64,000 nt of DNA from Oceanitalea sp047302425 (GCF_047302425.1 NZ_CP154855.1:124001-188000); one strand, 5' to 3'; positions 34,610 to 43,462 are shown, counted from the first letter of the stretch. The notes: generated from the sequence alone by a model not told the origin. Made by a program: numbers and translations.

Positions 34610-34618
34610 GCAGGCGCG

Positions 34619-34653
34619 GTGCCCCGGACGTCACTGCCGACGCCCGGGGCACC
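34619..34653. terminator. Bidirectional hairpin
   Basis: GGTGCCCCGG and CCGGGGCACC form a 10-bp stem with a 15-nt loop, between the SDR gene and the convergent surface-protein gene. Confidence 0.65.
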
Positions 34654-34660
34654 ACTCGTC

Positions 34661-37600
34661 TCAGGCCGCGCCGGCTCCTGCCCGACGGCGCACGACGAGT
34701 CCCGTCACCACGGCGAGCGCCGCGAGCAGCACGAGTCCCGCCACGGCGGCGCCGGTGGTGGGCAGCCGGATACCACCGGCCGCGGTGTCTCCGCCCGCCG
34801 CGTCGTCACCCGCGCCGCCGCCGGCGACGTCACCCGGCCCTGCGCCGTCGTCGTCGGTGCCGTCCGTCGGGTCCTGCCCGGGTGTGCTGGGCTCGTCGAC
34901 GACGGCGGGGAGGACGGTGGGTGCGGAGGTGACGACGTTGCCGTCGTCGTCGGCCACGCGGGCGAACCACAGCTGGTCGACGTCGGCCGCTGGAAGCGGA
35001 ACCGCGACGGCTTCGCCCGGGGCAGCGGTGACCGGAGCGAGCTCCGTGGCCGGGCCGGTGACCGCGAAGACCGTGGGCCGCAGCGTCGTCGAGCGCACGA
35101 GGTCCACCTCGACGACGAACTCCTCGTCCGTCGCGTCGTAGCGCGCGTTCGCCCCGCGGAAGGGCGGCTCGTCGTAGCGCCACGCCTCGAAGGTCTCGAG
35201 CGACGGGGAGTAGGCGTTGACGGCCATGAGCCCGGCGTCGAGGTCGAGCTGGAGCAGCCGCTGGAAACCGGTGTCGCGGTCGAGCAGGTCCGCGCGGGTG
35301 ACGGCCGGGTCGGCCTCCTGCGTGGAGCGGTAGCCCTGGTAGTCGGCGAGCATCTCGACGACCGTGCGCCCCGACGCACCGACGTTGCTGACGGCGACGA
35401 CGTCGCGCGCCACCTCCGTCGCGTCGGTCTGCTCACCGGTCACCGGGTCCCCGTACATCGTGGAGACACCGTGGTAGTGGCCGCCGAGGACGAGGAAGAC
35501 GTTGTCGTTGGGCGCGACGACGGTCTCCCACACCGCGGTGCCGGTGGCGGTGTAGCGGTGCTCGACGCTGTCGCGCTCCCCGCTCGTGTGCAGGTAGGAG
35601 TGGACGGCGAGGACGACGCTGTGGTCCGGGTGTGCCGCCGCCCGCTCGCTCGCCCAGGCGAGCTGCTCGTCCGAGGGCCGGTAGGGCAGGCTGACGACGA
35701 GGAAGTCGGTGCCGCCGGCGGAGAAGTAGTCGGTGTGCGCGGAGTTGTCCCCCGGCGCCCACGCCTCCCCGTACCAGGGCTGGCCCTCGTACATGCTCAC
35801 CGGGAAGAACTCGTTGTACTTGTCGTTGTTGTGGCCCCACATGTTGTCGTGGTTGCCGGGCAGGACGCCGTTGGGGATCTCGGCCTCGTTGAGCAGGCTC
35901 ATGATGTCCTGCGCTGCCTGGAACTCGCGGTCGGCGCGCTCCTCGGCGTGGTTGCCGTTCATCCAGTTCTCGATGATGTCGCCGGTGAGCGTGTTGTAGC
36001 CGATGTTGCGGGCGTCGGCGTTGGCGACCACCCAGGTGACCATCTGGCGGAAGACGTCGCGGAAGCCCTCGGACAGGAACTGGGTGTCGGTCATGTGGTT
36101 GATGGCGACGTCGTAGCGGCCCGGGTCGACGAAGGCGTTGTCCTGGACGCCGACCTCGTCGATGAGCCCGCCGCTCGTGCGCGGGCCGTCAATGACCATG
36201 ACGTGCGCAACGCCGTCGACGACCGCCGACGCCGGCACCTCGCCGACGAGCGTGACGTCACCGTCCGCGGACGGCACGGCCCCCTCGAGCTGCTGCCACG
36301 CGCCGTCCGCCCACAGGAGGAGCTGGAGCTCGTTGCGCGGGGTGGCGGTGCCGGTCCACACGACCTCGACGGGACCGTCGGCGGGCACCTCGAAGCGGTG
36401 GAAGGGGAAGCCGTCGGTGCCGGTGACCTCGCCCGCCTCCGGGACGACCTCCTCGCCGGGCACCTCGAGGGTGGCGGGGACGGCGTCGGGGCTCACGCCC
36501 TGACGGACGACGACGTCGGGGTCGCGCAGGTCCGCGACGCGGGCGGTGACGGTGAGGGACGTGCCGCCGTCGTCCGCCGTCGTCACGACGGCACCGTCCT
36601 CGCCGCTCTCGACGGCGGGGGTGGCGGGGACGCGGTCGGTGTCGACGCTCACCGGGTCGAGCTCGCCCGCGAGCGGGACGGTCGGGTCGACGTACTCGGC
36701 GTCGCGCAGCTCGCCGGGGGTGCGCTCGGCGGTGACGACGAAGTCGAGCTCGTTGTCGCCCAGTGCCTGGGCGCGGGTGTAGCTCTCGCCGAGGTCGTTC
36801 CGCGTCCACCGGCGCGTCTCCTCGCCGAGGCGGCACGGGGTGTACTGGTCGACCGTGACGTCGTAGGAGGCGAGGGCGTCGACGAGGCGGCCCTCGGCGT
36901 CGGTGATGTACATGCCGTAGCCGGCCGTCTCGTCCAGGCCGGTGGCGTAGACGCCGTCGGCGAGACCGAGGAGCGCGGCCGGGGCACCGTCGGCGACGCC
37001 GAGGTAGGTCTGGCCGGGCTGCAGGGTGACGCCGAGGTCGGCGATCTGGACCTGGGCGCCGATGCCGGGCTGGCCGGTGCCGGTGCAGCGGTAGGCGCTC
37101 CACCCGGACAGGTCGACGGGCTGGCTGCCGTAGTTGCCGAGCTCGAAGAACTCGTCCTCCGTGCCCGCGGGGCCGGCGGGGGCGACCTCACTGAGGCGCA
37201 CGTCCTGCAGGCCGGTGAACCCGGGGGCCGGGGCGTAGTCGGTCGTGGGGTCCTCGGTCCCGGGGGTCCGGGTGGCGGTGACGACGAAGTCGGTGCTGTT
37301 GTCCCCGGTGTCCGAGACCCGCTGGTAGGTGGTGCCGTCGAAGTGGTTGAGCTTCTCGTCCACCGGGGAGCCGGCGGTGCACGGGCTGTTGCGGTTGCTG
37401 TAGACGCCCACCCGGTCGACGATCTCGTCCGCGGCCGTGAGGAGCGTGACGCCGAAGTCGCGCCAGTGCATCGCGGTGCCGTAGGTGACGTCGGCCTCCG
37501 CCGCGTAGGCGCCCTCCGCGTGCGCGGCGAGGTAGCTGTCGCCGGGCGCGAGGACCGAGCCGTCCGGCAGCGCGCCGATCTGGAGGTACTGGGTGCCGTT

Positions 37601-38392
37601 CTCGCCGCAGCGGAAGAGCTGGTAGCCGCTCATGTCGACCGGGGCGTCGCCGTAGTTCGTGATCTCGACGTACTGGTCGGTGGTGCTCTGCGAGCCGCTG
37701 CTGTTGAGCTCGGAGAAGCGCAGCCCGTTGTCGACGGTGGCGACGTCGTGCGCGGTGACGTTCGGGGCGTCGACGGTGCGGGGCGCGACGACCCAGTCCT
37801 GCTCGATGTCGCCGGTGTTGCCCACGCGCTGGTGCGACTCGTCCAGGCGGTGCTGCAGGCCGCGCTGCAGCCACTGGCCCTCGACGTCGCAGTCAGTGGC
37901 GATGTCCTCGTGGTAGAAGCCGATGGCGTCCACCCGCTGGCCGCTCGCGTCCTCGATGAACGCGCCGAAACCGAACTCGTGCAGGCTCGTGTCGAAGTAG
38001 GAGTCGGCGGCGTAGCCGGAGCCCTCCCGCGCCGTCGTGTACTGGTCCCCGGGCTGGAGCACGGTGCCGGCGGCGACGACGGCCTGCGGCCCGTACCCCC
38101 CGCCGGTCTGCCCGCAGCGGAACACCTTCCACCCCGAGATGTCCATCGGGGTGTCGCCGTAGTTGGTGAGCTCGATGAAGTTCTTCGACGAGTCGCGGTT
38201 GGCCTGCGTCGTGGCGCCCGCGCCACCGTTGGCGACCTCGCTGATGAGCACGGGCGACCCCGGCTCGATGTCGTAGCGCATGGGGAGCAGCGCGGCTGCC
38301 GGGAGCGCGGCCCCCAGCGTCACCGCCCCCGCGGCGCCGGCCGCGAGCAGCGCGCGGCCGGCGCGGGAGAGCCGGTCCTGTCGACGGAGCAT
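34661..38392 (-). CDS. LPXTG-anchored surface metallophosphoesterase with lamin-tail domains
   Basis: A 1243-residue cell-wall protein. After a signal peptide come three lamin-tail domains, recognised by repeated blocks of the type ELTNYGDTPMDISGW, EITNYGDAPVDMSGY and ELGNYGSQPVDLSGW, roughly residues 40-570. A linker follows, then a calcineurin-like phosphoesterase (about 735-1010) with DTQF, TGDIIEN, GNHDN at 846, VHSYLH and GGHYHG. A Pro/Asp-rich spacer leads to the sorting signal LPTTG at 1210, a hydrophobic helix and RRR. This predicts sortase attachment to peptidoglycan; no sortase gene is in the window. The role may be phosphate or nucleic acid scavenging. AAAGGA precedes the ATG. It is much larger than its neighbours. 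Confidence 0.9.
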   Translation of the reverse strand: MLRRQDRLSRAGRALLAAGAAGAVTLGAALPAAALLPMRYDIEPGSPVLISEVANGGAGATTQANRDSSKNFIELTNYGDTPMDISGWKVFRCGQTGGGYGPQAVVAAGTVLQPGDQYTTAREGSGYAADSYFDTSLHEFGFGAFIEDASGQRVDAIGFYHEDIATDCDVEGQWLQRGLQHRLDESHQRVGNTGDIEQDWVVAPRTVDAPNVTAHDVATVDNGLRFSELNSSGSQSTTDQYVEITNYGDAPVDMSGYQLFRCGENGTQYLQIGALPDGSVLAPGDSYLAAHAEGAYAAEADVTYGTAMHWRDFGVTLLTAADEIVDRVGVYSNRNSPCTAGSPVDEKLNHFDGTTYQRVSDTGDNSTDFVVTATRTPGTEDPTTDYAPAPGFTGLQDVRLSEVAPAGPAGTEDEFFELGNYGSQPVDLSGWSAYRCTGTGQPGIGAQVQIADLGVTLQPGQTYLGVADGAPAALLGLADGVYATGLDETAGYGMYITDAEGRLVDALASYDVTVDQYTPCRLGEETRRWTRNDLGESYTRAQALGDNELDFVVTAERTPGELRDAEYVDPTVPLAGELDPVSVDTDRVPATPAVESGEDGAVVTTADDGGTSLTVTARVADLRDPDVVVRQGVSPDAVPATLEVPGEEVVPEAGEVTGTDGFPFHRFEVPADGPVEVVWTGTATPRNELQLLLWADGAWQQLEGAVPSADGDVTLVGEVPASAVVDGVAHVMVIDGPRTSGGLIDEVGVQDNAFVDPGRYDVAINHMTDTQFLSEGFRDVFRQMVTWVVANADARNIGYNTLTGDIIENWMNGNHAEERADREFQAAQDIMSLLNEAEIPNGVLPGNHDNMWGHNNDKYNEFFPVSMYEGQPWYGEAWAPGDNSAHTDYFSAGGTDFLVVSLPYRPSDEQLAWASERAAAHPDHSVVLAVHSYLHTSGERDSVEHRYTATGTAVWETVVAPNDNVFLVLGGHYHGVSTMYGDPVTGEQTDATEVARDVVAVSNVGASGRTVVEMLADYQGYRSTQEADPAVTRADLLDRDTGFQRLLQLDLDAGLMAVNAYSPSLETFEAWRYDEPPFRGANARYDATDEEFVVEVDLVRSTTLRPTVFAVTGPATELAPVTAAPGEAVAVPLPAADVDQLWFARVADDDGNVVTSAPTVLPAVVDEPSTPGQDPTDGTDDDGAGPGDVAGGGAGDDAAGGDTAAGGIRLPTTGAAVAGLVLLAALAVVTGLVVRRRAGAGAA

Positions 38393-38498
38393 GACGTCCT
38401 TTCGGTCGTGAGCTGGGCAGGTGTGTACCTGCCGAGCGGCATGCTCGCGGGGCCGGACGACCGTGGGGTGGACTGTGTGTGACCGCTGGATGAACGGA

Positions 38499-39500
38499 TC
38501 AGCGGCCGGCGAGATCCTTCTTGAGCGTGCTCCAACGCTCCCGGGCCGCCTCGGCATGAGAGGCGAGGAGTTCCGGCCTCGGCATGCGCTCGCGCGGGAC
38601 GTGCAGGCGCTGCCCGTCCAGCGGCTCGAGGGAGGGGTACCTGTCGAGCAGGGCAGGGGCGACGTGCGTCCGTGCCTTGTCGGGATCGACGAGTAGGAGC
38701 ATCGAGTCGAAGAGCCGGTGGACGTCCTTGCGGAGCAGCAGACCGCCCCGCTCCTCGTGGACGGGCCGGGCGGCGTAGGAGTACAGGTGTGCAGCGTCGA
38801 GGACCTCACGCGGCTGTCGCCCGGTCACCGCGCACATCTCGCCGAAGCGGTCGAGCAGCTTTCCGCGGAACTCGTCCTGGAACCGGCGCACCCGAACCCG
38901 GGTCTCGCGCAGCCCGCCCTGACGCACCCACTCACCCGGGTCGTCGAACTCGACGACAAGGTCGGTCGGCACACCTTGGTGGATATCGATGTACGCTCGC
39001 GCCGCCGTCGGGTCCAGACGGCGGATCGCGTTCTGCTGGTCCTTCATCGCGAAGATCGGGCGGAGGTCCCGCACCGGTACCGGCGCACCGAACTCGATCC
39101 AGTTGTCTCCGTAGTAGGCGGAGAACTCCGTCACGTCGACCTGGACGGGAATGAGGATGTCCGATTCATGACCGCACCGGCTGCAACGGAACCGTGGGGA
39201 CAGGGTCTTCCGTTCGGTCCACTTCGAGGTGGAGCCGCAGCGCTCGCACGCACGCGCTTCCTTGACACCTGCCCGTGCCGTCACAGCTGAGACGACTCCC
39301 CAGCCGTAGACGAGGTGCTCGTCGCGCATGACGAGGACATCGCCCTGGCGGATCTGGCGCGAGTTCGGAACACGGGAATCGAAATCGTACCGCTCGCCGA
39401 TGACATCCCCGTAGATGTTCGCGAACGGATCACTGAACTGCCGGGTGAAGCAGCTCCAGAATGTCGCCACGCCCGCTGGCCGAGGTGGCGACATCTGCAT
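38499..39500 (-). CDS. HNH endonuclease with zinc ribbon, possible modification-dependent
   Basis: A 333-residue protein. The C-terminal HNH domain of the HNH_2 type covers about residues 220-290: CAVTGRQPREVLDAAHLYSY, then GGLLLRKDVHRLFDS with the metal His. The N-terminal 80 residues (RQIRQGDVLVMRDEHLVYGWG) resemble a PUA/EVE-like reading fold. A zinc ribbon (CERCG, then CSRCGHE) lies near 87-115. HNH proteins with such a reader are often modification-dependent restriction enzymes; that is inference. There is no methylase nearby. Local base composition is less GC-rich than in flanking genes. ATG at 39500 or 39494. Confidence 0.8.
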   Translation of the reverse strand: MQMSPPRPAGVATFWSCFTRQFSDPFANIYGDVIGERYDFDSRVPNSRQIRQGDVLVMRDEHLVYGWGVVSAVTARAGVKEARACERCGSTSKWTERKTLSPRFRCSRCGHESDILIPVQVDVTEFSAYYGDNWIEFGAPVPVRDLRPIFAMKDQQNAIRRLDPTAARAYIDIHQGVPTDLVVEFDDPGEWVRQGGLRETRVRVRRFQDEFRGKLLDRFGEMCAVTGRQPREVLDAAHLYSYAARPVHEERGGLLLRKDVHRLFDSMLLLVDPDKARTHVAPALLDRYPSLEPLDGQRLHVPRERMPRPELLASHAEAARERWSTLKKDLAGR

Positions 39501-39575
39501 GCGATGAGCTCACCACACGAATGCTCATGTCGACAAGGAGCGCACGAGCACGAATCGCAGTGAAAGGCGCTCGCT

Positions 39576-40241
39576 TCACAGCTGTTTGCGGACGCCCGCC
39601 TCGTGGATGACCGTTCCGAGCTCGTCGTGGGCGTTCCCGGTCATCGTGTCCGCTCCGCTCCCGCGCCGGCCCGTCGGCAGGATCGTGCGGTGGTGGGTGT
39701 CCTCGAGCTCGAAGGCCAGGGCGGCGTAGAGCGCTGCAGCCGCGAGGACCAGACCCGCGGTGCCGGCCGCCGTCGTCCAGGAGCTGCCGCCGGTGAGCTC
39801 CGCGAGACCGGTGAGTGCGAACCGCACCGAGGTGAGGCCCATGACCGCGGCGGCGACGAGCTTCGACAGGCCCGCCACCGCGGGCACGAGCATCACCGCT
39901 GCCGCGGCGAGGAAGAGGACGCCGAGGCCCGGTGAGGACGCCCCCGGGGGTGACAGCGCGGTCACCAGGCCGGCGGCCGCCCAGGTGCCAGCCAGCGTGG
40001 CCATCCCGGTGCCGGCCACAGGGTCACGGGCGAGGAAGCCGTACACCGCGGAGATCAGCTGGACCGGGACGGTGAGGGCGAGGACACCGACCGCGATGTT
40101 CCGGCCCTCCTCGGGGGCCACCCAGCCGAGCTGTAGCGCGCTGAAGCCCACGGTCGCCACGACCAGCCCGAGGAAGCCCAGGGGCAGCGGGGTGCCCATG
40201 GGGCGGAGGACCACCCGCGTGGCGCCCGGGTCTGCGCTCAC
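39576..40241 (-). CDS. GPR1/FUN34/YaaH-like membrane transporter
   Basis: A 221-residue membrane protein with six predicted helices, related to the acetate/succinate transporter family GPR1/FUN34/YaaH. The start (VLRPMGTPLPLGFLGLVVAT) and the phrase FLARDPVAGTGMATLAGTW match actinobacterial members. A cytosolic C-terminal tail contains ILPTGRRGSGAD and ends HEAGVRKQL. The GTG at 40241 overlaps the preceding gene by 4 nt (GTGA). It is the last gene of a three-gene operon with a molybdopterin enzyme, so it may move the enzyme's organic acid substrate or product. That link is inferred. Confidence 0.8.
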   Translation of the reverse strand: MSADPGATRVVLRPMGTPLPLGFLGLVVATVGFSALQLGWVAPEEGRNIAVGVLALTVPVQLISAVYGFLARDPVAGTGMATLAGTWAAAGLVTALSPPGASSPGLGVLFLAAAAVMLVPAVAGLSKLVAAAVMGLTSVRFALTGLAELTGGSSWTTAAGTAGLVLAAAALYAALAFELEDTHHRTILPTGRRGSGADTMTGNAHDELGTVIHEAGVRKQL

Positions 40242-40720
40242 GTGACGAGCACCTGGGTCGCCTGGACCTTGAGCTGGGAGTTGGCCCAGCGCATCTGGCG
40301 CAGCGTGTCGGGGTGGCACTCCTCGGCGAGCGTCATGAGGTCCCTGCGGCGGATGCCCTGGGCGGCCTGCGCCAGGAGCTCCCAGTCGACCGACACCCCG
40401 GCCGCCTTCATGTAGATGCCGCGCAGGTCGCGCAGCATGAGGAGTCCCGGCGTCCTGGCGCGGCCGACGAGCTCGCTGCCCTTGTCCCGGATCCGCTCCA
40501 TGAGCCCGAACTCGCCCTCGGGCTCGCGGTCGAGGTGCTCGTCGAACTGCTCGGCGATGGCCGCGATCTCGCGCACGTGACGCTGCGACCACACAGCAAG
40601 GTCACGGGCGACGTAGAAGATCTCGTGGTCCACCTTGTGCCGCTCGGAGACCTGGAAGAGCTCGTGCGCGAGGTCGTTCTCCGAGCGGTGGAGCTCGCGC
40701 AGGGCCAGGCCGATCTTCAT
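40238..40720 (-). CDS. Helical protein of the molybdopterin operon
   Basis: A 160-residue, fully helical, soluble protein without recognised catalytic domain. It is rich in His and Glu in two early helices (SENDLAHELFQVSERHKVDH, then QRHVREIA), reminiscent of ferritin-like or helical metal-binding proteins, but the exact ExxH pattern is not complete. It is translationally coupled on both sides, overlapping the molybdopterin oxidoreductase and the membrane transporter by 4 nt each. This strict coupling suggests a chaperone or partner of the enzyme. Function unknown. Confidence 0.7.
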   Translation of the reverse strand: MKIGLALRELHRSENDLAHELFQVSERHKVDHEIFYVARDLAVWSQRHVREIAAIAEQFDEHLDREPEGEFGLMERIRDKGSELVGRARTPGLLMLRDLRGIYMKAAGVSVDWELLAQAAQGIRRRDLMTLAEECHPDTLRQMRWANSQLKVQATQVLVT

Positions 40721-43176
40721 CGTGAGCCTCCCGTCAGGTCCTCGTCGGCCGTCCCGGCCACCGCTCCGGCAGTCGGGCGCACGCCGACCGCCAGAGGTGC
40801 GGAGGCCGCCGTCGTCGGTGCCGGGGCGGGCGCCCCGTCACCGTGCCGGAGCTTGCGCACGCGCGCGGCCGCCGTCTTGAAGATCGGCTGCTTCGACGCC
40901 GGGTCCCAGTCGGTGACGGTGAGCTCGTTGGCGGCGCGGCCTGCGCCGTCGGGCTCGTCACCGTCGTCGGTGTCCCAGTAGCCGTAGTGGAACGGGAGGA
41001 AGACGACGCCGTCCCGGATGTCGGTGACGCGCACGCGGGCCTTGACCGAGCCGCGGGGAGTGGTGACCTCCGCGAGGTCGCCCTCAGCCACGTCGAGCGC
41101 GGCGGCGTCCGCGGCGGAGAGCTCCATCCACACCTCGGGTGCGGCCGCCTGGAGCTGTGGCGCCCGGCCCGTCTTCGTCCGCGTGTGGAAGTGGTAGACG
41201 GTGCGGCCCGTGATGAGGGAGAGGGGGAACTCCTCGCTCGGTTCCTCGTGGGGTGGGAAGTAGGCCGCCGCCTTGAGGATCGCCCTGCCGTCCGGGTTGA
41301 GCGCCGCGTACTCGGTCGGCTCGAGCGGTGCACCGGTGACCAGGTCGCGGCCGTAGCTCTCGCAGTAGTCCGGGGCGGACCAGAACTGTCCATCGGTGTA
41401 GATGCGCTCGGTGCCGTCAGGCTGATCGTCGGTGCAGGGCCACTGGATGCCGCCGCGCGCACGAAGCTTGTCGTAGGTCAGACCGGTGTAGTCGCAGGGC
41501 CGGCCACGGCTGCACTCCTTCCACCCCTCGAAGGCCCCCTCGGCGTCGGTCCACTTCACAAGGGGGGCGCCGTCCTTGTCCCGCAGACCGAGCCGGTGGG
41601 CGAAGTCGATGAAGATGTCGAGGTCCGGGCGCGCCTCACCGGGTGGGTCCACCGCCTTCTCCGAGAGGTGGACGGTCCTGTCGGCGTTGGTGAAGGTGCC
41701 GGTCTTCTCGCCCCAGGTCGCGGCAGGGAGGACGACGTCGGCGAGCTGGGCGGTCTCGGACAGGAAGATGTCCTGGACGACGAGGAAGAGCCGCTCCTGG
41801 GCCAGGACCGACCGGACCCGCCCCAGCTCCGGCAGCGACACCGCCGGGTTGGTGCCCTGCACCCACAGCATCCGGATGGTGCCCTCCTCGGCGTACCGGA
41901 TCATCTGCATCGCGTGGGTGGGCGGGGAGTAGTGCGGGATGGCCAGCGGGTCGACGTTCCACACCCGCGCAAGGTCCTTGACGTGCTCGTCGTTCGACCA
42001 GTTCCGGAAGCCGGGCAGGTCGCCGTCGGCACCGGCCTCCCTGGTGTTCTCGGCGCTGGGCTGGCCGTTCATCTGCAGGACCCCGCAGCCGGGACGGCCG
42101 AGCATCCCGCGCAGGATGTGCACGTTGTTGACCTGGACGGCGGCCGCGGTGGCCTGGTGGGACTGGTAGAAGCCCTGGAGGACCGTCGAGAGCAGCCGCT
42201 CGGCGGTCCCGATGATCCGGGCTGCTCGCCGGAGGTCGCCCACGGGCACGTCGCAGATCCGCGCGACCTCCTCAGGCGGGTACTCCCGCACCCGGGTGGC
42301 GAGCTCCTCGTAGCCGACGGCGTGCGCCGCGACGTACGCCTCGTCCACCCACCCGTTGGCGACGATCTCGTGGAGCAGCCCGTTCATCAGCGCCACGTTG
42401 GTGCCCGGGCGGGGCGCGAGGTGGACGGTCGCGGCCCGGGCGACCGGCGTGGGCCGCGGGTCGACGCAGACGATCTGTGGCGGGTTCGGCCCGGCGAGCC
42501 GGTCCAGCACGCGGCTCCACAGGACCGTCTGCGTCTCGGCCATGTTGTGCCCGTACAGGGCGATGACGTCGGCGTGGTCGACGTCCGTGTACGAGCCGGG
42601 CTGCCCGTCGCTGCCGAAGGACTCCTTGAGCGCGGCCGCGGCCGTCGCGGTGCACAACCGGGTGTTGCCGTCGACGTGGTTGGTGCCGATGCCCCCGTGG
42701 GCGATAAGCCCGAGCGTGTAGTACTCCTCGAGGAAGAGCTGGCCCGTGGTGTAGAAGCCGACGGCGCTAGAACCCTGCTCGTCCAGCAGCTCCCTGGTCC
42801 GCCCGACGACCTGCTCCATCGCCTCCTCCCAGCTGCACTCCACGAGCTCGCCGTCGCGGCGCACCAGTGGCCGGGTGAGCCGGTCGGGGGAGGCGTTGGC
42901 CTGCCAGCCGAAGAGGTCCTTGGGGCCCAGACGCCCGTGGTTGACGCGGTCGTGAGCGCGGCCCCGGACGCCGACGATGCGGCCGTCCTTGACCGCGATG
43001 TCCATGGCGTCGCCGTTGGAGTGGAGGAGGGAGGCGCTGGGGACCCAGCGGTCCACGTCGTCGGGAACGAGGCCCTCGGCCAGCCGGGTGTCGACGCGCT
43101 GCGGCCAGGTCTCCCCCGCTCCGTACGGCGTCCGTGTCCCCCAGATCTCGGCGATCCGGTCCGTCGATGTCACCAT
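40717..43176 (-). CDS. Molybdopterin oxidoreductase lacking N-terminal Fe-S cysteines
   Basis: An 819-residue enzyme of the DMSO reductase superfamily, closest in style to assimilatory nitrate reductase/formate dehydrogenase alpha subunits. The likely molybdenum ligand is Cys175 in GNTRLCTATA. The usual N-terminal C-x2-C-x3-C site is replaced by Ser49, His52 and Asp56 (in PSASLLHSNGDAM), and the first cysteine is residue 114. So the [4Fe-4S] cluster present in most relatives is probably absent. The molybdopterin dinucleotide-binding C-terminal domain (ELSAADAAALDVAEGDLAEV) is intact. No twin-Arg signal is seen, so it is cytosolic. GGAGG precedes the ATG. Substrate unknown. Confidence 0.9.
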   Translation of the reverse strand: MVTSTDRIAEIWGTRTPYGAGETWPQRVDTRLAEGLVPDDVDRWVPSASLLHSNGDAMDIAVKDGRIVGVRGRAHDRVNHGRLGPKDLFGWQANASPDRLTRPLVRRDGELVECSWEEAMEQVVGRTRELLDEQGSSAVGFYTTGQLFLEEYYTLGLIAHGGIGTNHVDGNTRLCTATAAAALKESFGSDGQPGSYTDVDHADVIALYGHNMAETQTVLWSRVLDRLAGPNPPQIVCVDPRPTPVARAATVHLAPRPGTNVALMNGLLHEIVANGWVDEAYVAAHAVGYEELATRVREYPPEEVARICDVPVGDLRRAARIIGTAERLLSTVLQGFYQSHQATAAAVQVNNVHILRGMLGRPGCGVLQMNGQPSAENTREAGADGDLPGFRNWSNDEHVKDLARVWNVDPLAIPHYSPPTHAMQMIRYAEEGTIRMLWVQGTNPAVSLPELGRVRSVLAQERLFLVVQDIFLSETAQLADVVLPAATWGEKTGTFTNADRTVHLSEKAVDPPGEARPDLDIFIDFAHRLGLRDKDGAPLVKWTDAEGAFEGWKECSRGRPCDYTGLTYDKLRARGGIQWPCTDDQPDGTERIYTDGQFWSAPDYCESYGRDLVTGAPLEPTEYAALNPDGRAILKAAAYFPPHEEPSEEFPLSLITGRTVYHFHTRTKTGRAPQLQAAAPEVWMELSAADAAALDVAEGDLAEVTTPRGSVKARVRVTDIRDGVVFLPFHYGYWDTDDGDEPDGAGRAANELTVTDWDPASKQPIFKTAAARVRKLRHGDGAPAPAPTTAASAPLAVGVRPTAGAVAGTADEDLTGGSR

Positions 43177-43265
43177 CCACCTCCGCGCACTCGTCCCGAG
43201 CCAGCCAAGCCCTCCGCCGGGGGCCCCGCAACCCGGTGAGGCGACCGGGGCGCACGAAGCACGAA

Positions 43266-43300
43266 GGGCCCGGACGCGATCACATCGCGGTTCCGGGCCC
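43266..43300 (-). terminator. Hairpin terminator after tRNA-Ser(GCT)
   Basis: GGGCCCGG and CCGGGCCC enclose a second inverted repeat CGCGAT-CAC-ATCGCG. It sits 14 nt downstream of tRNA-Ser on the minus strand. Confidence 0.65.
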
Positions 43301-43313
43301 CTCGGGACATGAG

Positions 43314-43402
43314 CGGAGACGGTGGGATTTGAACCCACGGACGGGTTGCCCCGTCACGGCCTTAGCAGGGCCGCGCACTAGACCTGACTATGCGACGTCT
43401 CC
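43314..43402 (-). tRNA. tRNA-Ser (GCT)
   Basis: An 89-nt class II tRNA with acceptor GGAGACG/CGTCTCC, the anticodon loop CTGCTAA between CGGCC and GGCCG giving anticodon GCT, and the T-loop GTTCAAATC. It reads AGC and AGU. Confidence 0.97.
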
Positions 43403-43462
43403 AAGGGTCATGCGCCCCCCAAGATACCTGGAGACGCGCGCGCGTCCAAAGCGCCGTCGTCG

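Noticed and set aside
34619..38482. A very long open frame of 1287 codons on the plus strand opposite the surface phosphoesterase gene
   Set aside because: It is the high-GC complement of a gene with clear domains and a sorting signal; its translation is low-complexity Val/Asp/Arg/Gly with no recognisable motif.
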